Shown: piece by piece, positions 10,203 to 19,847 of the stretch
Layout of the letters: each line of letters begins with the position of its first letter
How positions within the stretch are numbered: position 1 is the first letter of the stretch
Notes under the pieces: model-generated
The model's database searches: none
What the model was told of the DNA's origin: nothing
Seen by the model: only the letters and a program-made list of their open reading frames with translations
Assembly: GCA_000320545.1 (NCBI GenBank)
Contig: ADNK01000777.1
Span: 1-25,801, forward strand
DNA from: Bigelowiella natans CCMP2755
Lineage: Eukaryota > Cercozoa > Chlorarachniophyceae
Direction of reading: 5' to 3'
Length of the DNA stretch: 25,801 nucleotides
Program-made: the position numbers and the translations under genes

Positions 10203-13200
10203 TCAGTTAAGTTTATCTGCAACCAGGATTTTTATGGCTGACTTCTTGTCATCGTTTCTACGGAAACCCCCTCTTCGTCTTGTGGAGTCAGAGCGACGTC
10301 TAAACCTGAGAAGCCTCGGAAGAACCTATCAGGAAAAATGTTAGCAGCAATCCAAATAGCGTACTTGTGCATGTGTGCGTATACGAATAGGACGGTATCA
10401 CTCTTTCTGTCCATCGTTTAATTTTAAAGAAAAGAGATAGCCGGAATAACCCAGAAGAAAAGCGTCTAATTCTCCTCCCACTTCCCTTCTTCCTACGACA
10501 TACTCTTACCGTGTGCATGAGCCCTGCAGTGAGCGAGCAATACAACACTATGATGGTCAGAAGCCATGGCCAATATTGAGCAGGAAGCTTGACGAACTCC
10601 AGCTCATCGCCAACGACAGGAATTTGTGTTAGGGTGACAGATATCATACCCATCAATACCGTCACGACGACTAGCATCACTGAAGGCCCGCCTCTCTCCT
10701 GGGTACAACGAATCAGGGGGGAGGGGAAATAAGAAAATAAACGTAAACATGATAATATCACCACCCATAATAACCCTTACCACCGACACCGCCGTCGTCA
10801 TCATCATCATCAGCAGCATCAACATCAAAACCGATCGCTATCTTGCTCCTCACCCGATTAGAACTGCCACGAAGCCATGATCGGATCGATGCAAAGGGCG
10901 ATAGTAAGAAAAACGCATGCCGTGGCGGTGTTGACTCCCCAGCCGCTGCTGCTGTGACGATAGCCGATGTAGGTGTACTGCTGCCACTAATTAGGCTCCG
11001 GCTGCTGATTTCGCCGCGTTGGAATGAATCAGAGGGGATGGGAATGACTCGATTAGGCGCCGATTCAGGTACAGCAGTTCTGAGGACAAAAACGATGAAC
11101 AGCTGTGAGAGAATGCCCTCGACAAACCATGCGGTTCGGAACACGGCCGGGTCTTCGCGCCCCCCCCACTGCCAATAAGCGAGGTAGAAGGTGAGAAAAT
11201 CGAAGATGGATGAAACCGGTCCCAGGAGTAGCACGAAACGAGCAATCGCACCAATGTCCCAGTGCAATGGGCTGGAAAGGTGCCAGGAGGGGACGTTGTC
11301 CGTGGGTATGGAGAGTTGCGCGAAGTCATAGATGAGGTTACCAGCGACCACTTGCAGCGGTAGCATCGGCACGAAGGGAAGGAAGAGGGACGCACCGAGA
11401 ACGCTGAACATGTTCCCCCAGTTACTGCTTGCGGCCATCTTTATGTACTTGATCACGTTGGCAAAGACCTTCCGCCCAGCGCGTACAGATGTCTGGAGGG
11501 TCATTAGCGATTTATCAACCAGGATCACATCCGCAGCTGCCTTGGCAACGTCTAGCCCCGTGTCTACGGAGACACCCACATCTGCTGCACGTAAGGCCGC
11601 GCAATCGTTGACCCCGTCACCCAGGAAACCGACAGATAGTCCTAAATGGTGATTGATTGGTTGATTGGTTGATTGATTAATCGATGGTTGTAGTAACGAT
11701 TTTGAAATGGGTTGGAATAGAGTGGCATCGTCACCGTGCATTAGACGGATGACACATACACATACTACCGGATCTCTGGAGCGCCACAACGATGCGTTCC
11801 TTGTGGAGAGGCTGCAGGCGCGCAAAGATGCAGCCCTGTAGTAGGAGTATTGAATGAGTGGTGTTCTGGATGAGGTGAAGGGATGGATTGCACTGAATAC
11901 TACCATTAACACAGATAACTCACGCGCAACACATGGGGAAGGAAAGGCAAGGGAAGGCGGGGGATGCGATTCTTGTTGTCTTATTATCATCCTCATCCTC
12001 TTCCTCCTCCTAGTATCTAATTGTAGCTACCTACCTACCTTCAACACCACAGCAGTAAGTTTCTTATCACTCATTTCCTCGATATCCTTCCCCGTCACCA
12101 CGTGCACCATTCGGTTGCTGGGAGTCGTTGCAGCACTAGTGCTGTTGCTCCCTCCACCTCCTCCAACACGGTGTTCTTTATGGTCGTGCACACCGATGAC
12201 GACATCATCATCATCGCTATCGGTTCTAGTCGTGATATTGGATCTTGCGCTGGGGGGGAGGGTGGGAGGGAGCAGGCCCACCTGCTCGCAAACATGCTTG
12301 GTCACCTCCGGAGAGTCTCCAGTAAGCACCTTCACTGAGACACCCATTCTCTGCAAGCTAGCGATGGCGGCCGCTGCCGACGACTTGGGAGGGTCAGCAA
12401 GAAATAAGAATCCGAATAAAGTTAGGGAGGCGCCCTCCTCTCCCATCGCTCGTAGGTGTTTTGGATCGCCACTTACGCCTGCAACAGCGATGGGACGAAG
12501 TCCTTGCTTCTCCCACTCCTTCAGGGTCATCTCGGCTCTAGCGCGCGCTTTTGCATCGAGAGGGGCGGTTTGACCGCCCATTGCTTCGGACAGCGTGCAT
12601 TCCCCCTGTTGACCGCTTGCACCGCTTTTGCGATCATACCCATCATCATTATAAAAGATGTTGCTTCTACTCCTCCCCCCATCCTGAGAACTGATGAAGA
12701 AACGAGCGCAGACTGCCATCACCTCGGAAGGCGCTCCTTTCATTACAAGCAATGCTTTCGGAGAGGAGGAGGACGAAGAGGAGGAGCTGTCTGGAAGGCC
12801 ACCTGATCATTGATTTCCAGGAGAAAGAGGAGGAGGAGGAGGAGGAGAGGATGTACACACGATAGACAGAGAGATGGAGGAAGACAATGAGAATGGTTCT
12901 GGAACACCAACACTTTCAATCCACTGTTCGTATGTATGAGGATATGGTCAAAGAGATGATGTCGCTATTTTTCAGAAAATACACGATTAGTTTGTTACAG
13001 GCTAAGCAGTTTTATCGCCGAAATAATTCAATAAATATATCAATCACCCACGATGGATGAGTAGGAGGAGGAGGAGGAGGAGGAGGAGGAGGAGGACTTC
13101 ACTGACTGACCTTCAGGTTGAAGCAGCACAGAAGCACGTCGTCGATCAAAATCAAACGGCCACTCATGAACGTTTGTGAGCTTTGCATCGGGCCGAAGTG

Positions 13201-14738
13201 CGGAGAGGGGATTCTTCGACGCTCGCGTAGGATTTGTGCCCCCCCCCTCTTCCTCCGCCTCTAACACGGCCTTCTCCACGGCGTTCTGAATTCCAGTCTG
13301 GTGCAGACTATGCATACGAGCAAGACGCAATGCAGCTCCATCCTGCCTACCTCGAAGGGTGAGGGACAGCTCAACCCTTGCCGCATCTCTGGTAAGGGTT
13401 CCCGTCTTATCCACACACAACACATTGAGTTGGCCAAGGGTTGGAAGAGAATCGAGGTGCTTTACAATCACCCCACGTGATCGTGACAGCTGCATAGCCC
13501 CGAGAGCCAAGCAAACAGTCACCACCACAGGAAGCATCTCTGGGGTCAGGCCGACTCCCACGCTCACTGCGTACAAGAACCCCTCGGAGCTGACCCCATC
13601 TTTCAATGTTTGAATCTGATTAGGGAAGGATTCAATCACGATGGAGGAAAGAGGCGACTAATATGGTAAGTGAGGACGGAATGTGGATATATCATCATCA
13701 TTTTTCACTCAATCGTAGGATCGATTACCAAGAAGACGAGGGGACACATAACAAGAGTGAATTGTAGCATCAAAGCTCCAAAACCGTCCACACCCCTGGT
13801 TATTTCCACAGTATAATAATAATAATAATCATCATCATCATCATCATGCAGTGGCGGCGGCCATTGCCCCACCCCCCATCCTTCTCTTTTCCTGTCTATT
13901 AATTCTCTGTTTCATCGTTCTCTTTTATATATCTTCTTCTGCACTCCTCCCAGATTACTAATCTGTCAACGGCTCATCGGAAAAACAACATACACTAGAC
14001 TACGCACATGCATATCCAACACTACAAGCTACTCGAAGCAAACAACTATTAAAAAAATAAATTCTCCTACCTGTCAAAGGAGCTTCTAGGCCTCAATCCC
14101 TTGAGGCTTTCCGCCATTTGGCCCACCCGTGTCTAAAAGAGCAGAAGAATATTCCAAGTGGAATAGTAGTAGTAGTAGTAGTAGTAGTAGCAGCAGGGTA
14201 GGTTTTATCATGAATGCTGGACACGCCAATGAATAATGAAGTAGTTGTGTTCTAACGGGAAGTCTTTGTAGTAATAGTTGTAGTAAAAGATGCTTTCTCC
14301 AATGATGAAGCAATTTATTTGCTCAGATATGATTACTTAACGCTTAGTATCCTCGTTTGGACTTCATTTGAGCATTCATATCGTTAATGGGTAGGGCAGT
14401 CTTTTGTTACACCCCCCCCCCTGCCTCCTATTGTATTACCCTCTCCCCTGTCGCAATGACTCTTCCGATGGCACTGCCGCTCTCCACGTGTGTCCCCATG
14501 AAGCAGATCTACATCAACACAATGGATATCAGTGGGGATGGAATAATAACAAAGGAAAATGGGGATGAAAATAAGGCAACAGCAGCTATATATTATATCT
14601 CAATCATCGTCCAACGTTGTTTTGCCTCGCATCCCCCCTTATATCCATCAAGTTAATCAATATTTTACAATCATATTTCAGCAGCAGTAATTTTATAACC
14701 TCATCATCAGTTAGTTCCTCAACGCCTTCTAGGACCTG

Positions 14739-14772
<34 letters not shown>

Positions 14773-15292
14773 TACTGCACAAATAAGTACAACGACTGCC
14801 ATCATCATCAACATACATTATTAAATTTGTGTTTACTAGGTACCCCGCTTCGAAAGCGATTGGAGCACCGCGCATTAGCAGCGCAGCAACCAGAGTTCGC
14901 CTGAACCTTCACGTTTGACAGTGTAATTATTTAAAATGACTCATCATTTCATTTCCTTTTATCAGACAGAGACAGTAGAGATTGTTGGCTGTAGAAGTAA
15001 AAAAGAAAAAGACAACAGCGAAGTCTTAAGGTGGTGGAAGTAGCATTGTTCCCCTGCTTCTTTCTACTGCTTGTTTAGAATGTGTGGCGGGACAAAGTGG
15101 CTGCTGGGGTGTTCTATAGCACCTGCATTCCTCCCTCGTACGCGTCCGGATTAGCTCTTTTTTCTACAGGCACACTCTCGCCAGTCAAGATCGACTGTAA
15201 ACATATTTTCACATTCAATGACATGATGATCGCTATATAACGAGGTGATTATGGATATATTGGCAGACATCCCATGTAGCTGTAGGCGGCGA

Positions 15293-15359
<67 letters not shown>

Positions 15360-15710
15360 CAGCAGGTGCGACTCTAGATCTTTTGCAAACACCCCCAAGA
15401 GTAACATCGACCATCGTCATCATCATCATCATCATCATCATCGTGAAACACATCTATAGTACGCACTCACCACTGATTTTCTCGGAGGAGGATAAGGGTG
15501 AACCAATCAACCAGCTTGCGGGTTACTACTACTCTACTACTACTATTACTATAACTACTACCTGGTTGACTTGTAGGCGGGATGCAGTGACCATCTGCAA
15601 ATCTGCAGGTATCAAATCCCCAGCGCTGACAAGGACCATATCACCAGGAACCTTGAGCAAACAAAACAGAGCAAGTTCAGTTAGGCACACCCAATATTAT
15701 AAAAACATTA

Positions 15711-15758
<48 letters not shown>

Positions 15759-16720
15759 CTATAATATTTGAAATTTTTTCTCTGATTCTTTGGCATAGAT
15801 ACGAACTACTACTCCGTGAAAGATACCAAGGTTTTGGAGTCGACGGTCATCACAGATTTGCCTCTGTTGAAACGGAATCATGCCAAGTTAGGTTACTATA
15901 TCACGAATAAAAGCAACATTTATCGATAGTGATGTTAATTATTACTCTGGCCCACGCGCAACACGGCACTCAACTCCGAAGCCCGCACTCAGAGCTCGCG
16001 CAGCCTAATAAATAAAAATCGAAAGATGTGGATCAATAAATCGGGGAAATTTAGGAAATATAGGGAAGAGGAATCTAAAGAGATAAACGAACGCAAAATA
16101 CTCGATAGTCGCATCATAGAGGAGCTAGCTTTTAAGGAAACCAAAAAGATGTTGTTAACCAGTGCAAAAAACAGCAGTTTTTGATACCTTTTCAGCCGAG
16201 AATTGGTGATAGCCAGAAAGGCAAATAGAGACGAGTGCCATAACGCTAATCACAGTTCCCGTTGAATAGTCGCCAGTGAGAAAGCTAAGGATACCCAGGG
16301 ACGCCAAAAGTCCAATCAAAGGATTGCAGATGAGGCGGAAAAGTCCTTGGCACAGGTCATCCATCCACCCATTGTTCGCATCGATCTTTTTCAAATTTGT
16401 CAGATATTTAGGAATCATCGCGTCGATATCCAAGATGGGAGAGTTGTGAAATAGTATTGTACAGATTATGATGTGAATAATGTGCAGCGTCGTGAACCTC
16501 GTTCGGCCCATGCTCTGAGTAAAGTTCAATGGCTTCGGTATCTGTTAGTCCAGGATCCGTTCCCTCCGGCAATGGGGTCACATCTCTCGGTGTCTGTCAA
16601 AAAAACAACATCAACACGATATGCAACTCAATATCCAAATTCATGGTATGGGTAAGATGCAATAACCAGTGACTCTTCCTCGTCAGAGAGGAGCCTATGG
16701 CCCGAGTTTCCAGACGTCAT
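10203..16720 (-). CDS. Mg2+-transporting P-type ATPase, bacterial MgtA type (P3B), in a eukaryotic gene
   Basis: P3B ATPases use ATP to drive Mg2+ uptake across a membrane. Exons by frame and phase: 16720-16667, 16593-16498, 16385-16188, 16004-15946, 15863-15827, 15651-15562, 15194-15123, 14900-14844 (tentative), 14735-14700, 14508-14440, 14132-14071, 13795-13729, 13657-13111, 12802-12039, 11835-11769, 11641-10854, 10698-10510, 10325-10203; about 1124 residues against roughly 900 in bacteria. Visible landmarks: GLTDTEAIELYSEHGPNE (N-terminal); TM1-2 around ICNPLIGLL and FLTGDYSTGTV; actuator VPGDMVLVSAGD and ILTGESVPVEK; CFMGTHVESG; GQMAESLKGLRPRSSFDRG; GLTPEMLP in TM4; DKTGTLT with the phosphorylated Asp near residue 382; DFDRRRASVL and LLVMKGAPSE (nucleotide domain); VKVLTGDSPEVT; GDGVNDCAALRAAD near 766; IKYIKMAASSNWGN and NLIYDFAQLSIPTDN in TM5-6. 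Extra length comes from Ser-, Asp- and Gly-rich insertions and a basic C-terminal tail. Most introns are long for this window. Confidence 0.92.
11649..11684. repeat. Tandem GATT/GGTT repeat beside an ATPase splice acceptor
   Basis: Imperfect four-base units (GATT, GGTT) immediately upstream, on the minus strand, of the acceptor for exon 11641-10854, within intron 11642-11768. Confidence 0.85.
13062..13096. repeat. (AGG)n repeat next to an ATPase splice donor
   Basis: A clean run of AGG units inside intron 12803-13110, starting about 14 bases downstream (minus strand) of the GTCAGT donor. On the transcript it reads CCT/CTC. A second, shorter AGG run lies at about 12825-12847 in the same intron, upstream of the acceptor. 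Confidence 0.95.
13811..13848. repeat. (ATA)n(ATC)n compound repeat in an ATPase intron
   Basis: Short ATA/AAT units pass into CAT/ATC units within intron 13796-14070 of the ATPase gene, close to the acceptor of the TM3 exon. Confidence 0.9.
14163..14196. repeat. (AGT)n repeat in an ATPase intron
   Basis: About ten AGT units followed by two AGC units within intron 14133-14439. Confidence 0.93.
14740..14771. repeat. (GT)n repeat abutting an ATPase splice acceptor
   Basis: A GT run (CA on the minus strand) that ends only a few bases before the CGCCAG acceptor of the 36-base exon 14735-14700. Confidence 0.95.
15293..15354. repeat. Compound microsatellite (AC)n(AT)n in an ATPase intron
   Basis: AC units change into a long AT run inside the 367-base intron 15195-15561, the longest in the gene. 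An ATC-repeat cluster (about 15411-15442) and ACT-like units (about 15525-15560) lie in the same intron. Confidence 0.96.
15714..15754. repeat. (AT)n microsatellite in an ATPase intron
   Basis: A clean TA/AT run inside intron 15652-15826 of the ATPase gene. Confidence 0.96.
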
Positions 16721-17308
16721 GGCTGAATGAAGTTGGGATTTAATCGAAGAAGACTGTCTTTAAATTCGCTCTCTCTCCCCCATCTCCAAACCCTCCAAAT
16801 AAATCTCCCAAATATCCTCCAAAATCCTCCTACCCCTACCTTGTACGTATGGAAACAAATGCACACAGACTTTTGGCCTCGGTACCTCCACCCTTCGTTG
16901 AAATTGGACTGCTTCGGACACGAGTTAGTTCAGATTAGAACGTAGCATGCTATCATTTTAAGAATCATAAATTGATGGTAAAAGTACAATACGACATAAT
17001 GTTAGAAAGCCATCCTGAATTAATTCATCTCATCTACACTTATCCCATAACTCTCAGATCTTCATTAAAATACATATGAATCTGGTGACAAAATAGGCTT
17101 GTTTATATCGAAACGACAGGCATCTTCCTAGGTGTTCTTAATATCTGTAACTTCAGCCGACATAGCAAACGGTGCCCAGAGATTCTCTAGAGTTTTTCCG
17201 AAACACACAAATGGTGATAATTTATTGCGACGTGCTAATATGTATGTCGCAGAAGAAAATCACACGTGTTTTTAGTATCGTCGATTAGAAAGTAGAAATG
17301 CTGGAGTA
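16721..17308. promoter_or_regulatory. Probable bidirectional promoter region, ATPase / ADP-ribosylglycohydrolase
   Basis: A 588-base gap between the divergent start codons of the Mg2+ ATPase (minus) and the hydrolase (plus). It must carry both core promoters unless untranslated exons lie elsewhere. A CCCC/CCTCC pyrimidine-rich patch occupies about 16768-16840. I see no recognisable TATA box or known element. Confidence 0.45.
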
Positions 17309-18927
17309 ATGGACCGGATGGATGAGGAGCGCCTGTGTCAACTTTGTGCACGCTTGGAGAGAATCGCAGCAACGCTTGAAACCCGTTTTCTTCGGGAGAA
17401 TACAAATACAGATGATCTGAAGCTGTTAACCGTGGCCTTTGCAAGCTTGGCCAGGTTAGAAGTGGTGGAACATGAGCTCAAGAAAGCAATTGCTAGGAAC
17501 GAGGATGAAGAAGCTACGGAGGAAAAGGCTGTAACGAGACTACATGATAAGTGTGAAGCCTGCCTTCTTGGAAGTGCTGTAGGGGATGCGTTGGGAGCAC
17601 AATGCGAATTTCAACCTCGCGGGAGCTTTGAACCCATTTCCGAAATGGTTGTTAAGAACACACATAAATACCTCGAGATATCTGGGATATCATGAAAATC
17701 TAACTAAAAACAAAATAGGTTGGTGGTGGGCGCTACTCACTCTCCTCTGGAATGTGGACTGATGATTTTTCCATGGCGCTTTGCCTGGGTGAAAGCTTGA
17801 TAGAAAAGCGGAAGCACGATCCGGCCGATCAATGTCGAAGATATGTTGCCTGGTATAGAGAGGCGCATTTATCCTCGAATGGGTTGTGCTTTGATATAGG
17901 TATGACGGTCTCCAAAGCTCTGATAAAATTTGAAGGATCTGGTAATCCATACTCCGGCCCTCGAGGAGAGAGAGCGGCCGGAAATGGTTGTCTAATGAGA
18001 TTAGCACCAGTACCTGTGTTCTATCAAAACAACCCATCGATGGCGATCAGAGTCGCAGGTGACCAAGCAAGAACAACTCATGGACCACCAGAGGCAATTG
18101 ATTGTTGTCGATACTTCTGTGCATTGGTCATCGGCGCGTTGCAGGGGTATGATAAAGGCAAACTCCTGTCTCCTTTTTTTATCCCCGAAGGGTGTGAGGA
18201 TCAGCATCTTTGGGATCAACTTCCAATGAAAGTTTCTGAGCTCGCTAAAGGGTCATACAAATCTAAAACCAAGGAAGAAATAAAGAATAGTGGATATGTG
18301 GTTCTTGCATTGGAAGCAGCTCTGTGGGGATTTTATCAAACTCAAACGTTCGAAGACGGTTTGATTCTCTTGATAAACCTTGGCGATGATTCGGATACGA
18401 TTGGTGCGATCTATGGGATACTAGCTGGTGCATATTACGGTAGCAATCAAATTCCGATCCGCTGGTCGTGTAAAATTATGTACCACTCACTAATTCGGGA
18501 GATGGCTAGAGAGTTGCTCCGAGTTGGAATTCAGATTCATGGCAACGGTGACAACCATAACATTAATAGTTTGACAGGCAAATCCGTTATTGACACTAAG
18601 ACAGAGAGCCAGATTAAAAGTGGTTACAGTGAAAGATGGATAAGGCTTTGGAATTTATTCACAACAAGCGAAAAAAACTTACGATGTATTGTAAGAAAAT
18701 GTCTACCAGGACCGCACGAGTACAAGTCAAAGAGTACATTCAATGGAGACGTGGCCGACTTCTCTGATGAATTTTCGTGCAGGAGCCTTAAAATTCTTGA
18801 GAGTGTACCGTTAAACACAGATCGAAGGGCATTGAAAATGAGCTTACGTTCCATAGGCAAGGACTTTAATCGAATATTTGAACATCATGCGAAATGGTCT
18901 CGTGTTCTACGTCGCTATGATCACTAA
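17309..18927 (+). CDS. ADP-ribosylglycohydrolase (DraG/ARH family) with N- and C-terminal extensions
   Basis: ARH/DraG enzymes are dinuclear-Mg2+ hydrolases that remove ADP-ribose from proteins or related substrates; the exact substrate cannot be read from sequence. Two exons: 17309-17647 and 17719-18927, phase 0, 515 residues. The intron (71 bases, GTTGTT to AAATAG) is needed because the first frame stops soon after the donor. Residues 1-80 are a helical, charged extension. GSAVGDALGAQCEF is at 88-101 and GGGRYSL at about 115-121. WTDD at 126-129 provides Thr/Asp metal ligands, with Phe rather than the usual Thr/Ser next. GNGCLMRLAPVP is at about 201-212, THG at 233, and NLGDDSDTIGA at 333-343 supplies the second Asp/Asp/Thr ligand set. 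Residues from about 365 to 515 form a C-terminal extension I do not recognise. The metal site looks complete, so an active enzyme is likely. Confidence 0.9.
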
Positions 18928-19847
18928 TATATAACAGTTGCATCCTCGTATTGCCTAATGATCATTTTTTAAAAGAAAAGATGATTGCGGCAAATGTTTG
19001 CCATTGTACTATTCCATCGTATGTTATAAACTATGTTGACTTCACGTATAGCTATGTGGGTTGTTAGTGCCATGTGATCTGCTCGCAAACGCTCAGGACA
19101 TTTGTTAAGCATTAGAGCATTACGGCCCGCACGCACCCATCTAGCCATTCATCTCAAGCAATGTGCAATGTGATGAGATGGAAGCCATGGTCACGTACAT
19201 CACGTGCTAGCAGTGCATGACTACTCTCATAGATGAACGTCTTGAATGTCAGAGCGTACATCGGATGGAGCAGCTGTTGTGGTAGCCACGCACAGTGCTA
19301 GAGTGGCAGTAGAGCAGTAGTACGTAGTAGTGTTGACGATGGATTTAACATGTGAACATGATACACACTGTGTCTATGTATTGTTGCAGCTCATGGCTCA
19401 TCATACTATGCTACATGCTCTACATTGCACTGCGATGAAGGACACACATACTGCTGCTATGCTACGTCGCTTGTCGCTTGCTCATGCAGCTACAGAGGTA
19501 TCGCAGATGCTGTGCTAGTAAGCTTTAGTGATAATTGCACGTGAGATCTGACGACAGCGTGTTGTTGTACGTGTGTGTTGGCGTGCACACATGCACTCTA
19601 CACTTGCATAGTTTTGTGTGCAGGATCCCTGGACAAGTGATCGAGGTGCGCACTCAGCATGGAGACGCTTGGAGTTTAGTGTAAAACTAATGCGGCAGTC
19701 ACCGTGCCACTAATTACTGTGCAAAGAATGTTCATGGGATATGTACAGTATATGCTAAATATAAAACTTTAAATCATCATCTCACGCAATCAATTTTTTA
19801 AAAAAATTCTACACATTTACTGAAGGCATAAGTTTCCTTACCACAAC
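18928..19847. other. Convergent intergenic region, no gene seen
   Basis: Separates the 3' ends of the ADP-ribosylglycohydrolase and the RBR ligase. Bases 19080-19640 are dense in TGCA, CTAG, ACGT and CACGTG words, unlike coding DNA. The longest frame (19330-19518, His/Thr/Met-rich) looks like chance. An A/T-rich patch at about 19755-19810 may carry the poly(A) signal of one or both genes. Confidence 0.5.

Noticed and set aside
10843-12806. Long plus-strand frames opposite the ATPase gene (such as 11854-12573)
   Set aside because: They are antisense shadows of the ATPase coding exons and their Ser/Asp runs.
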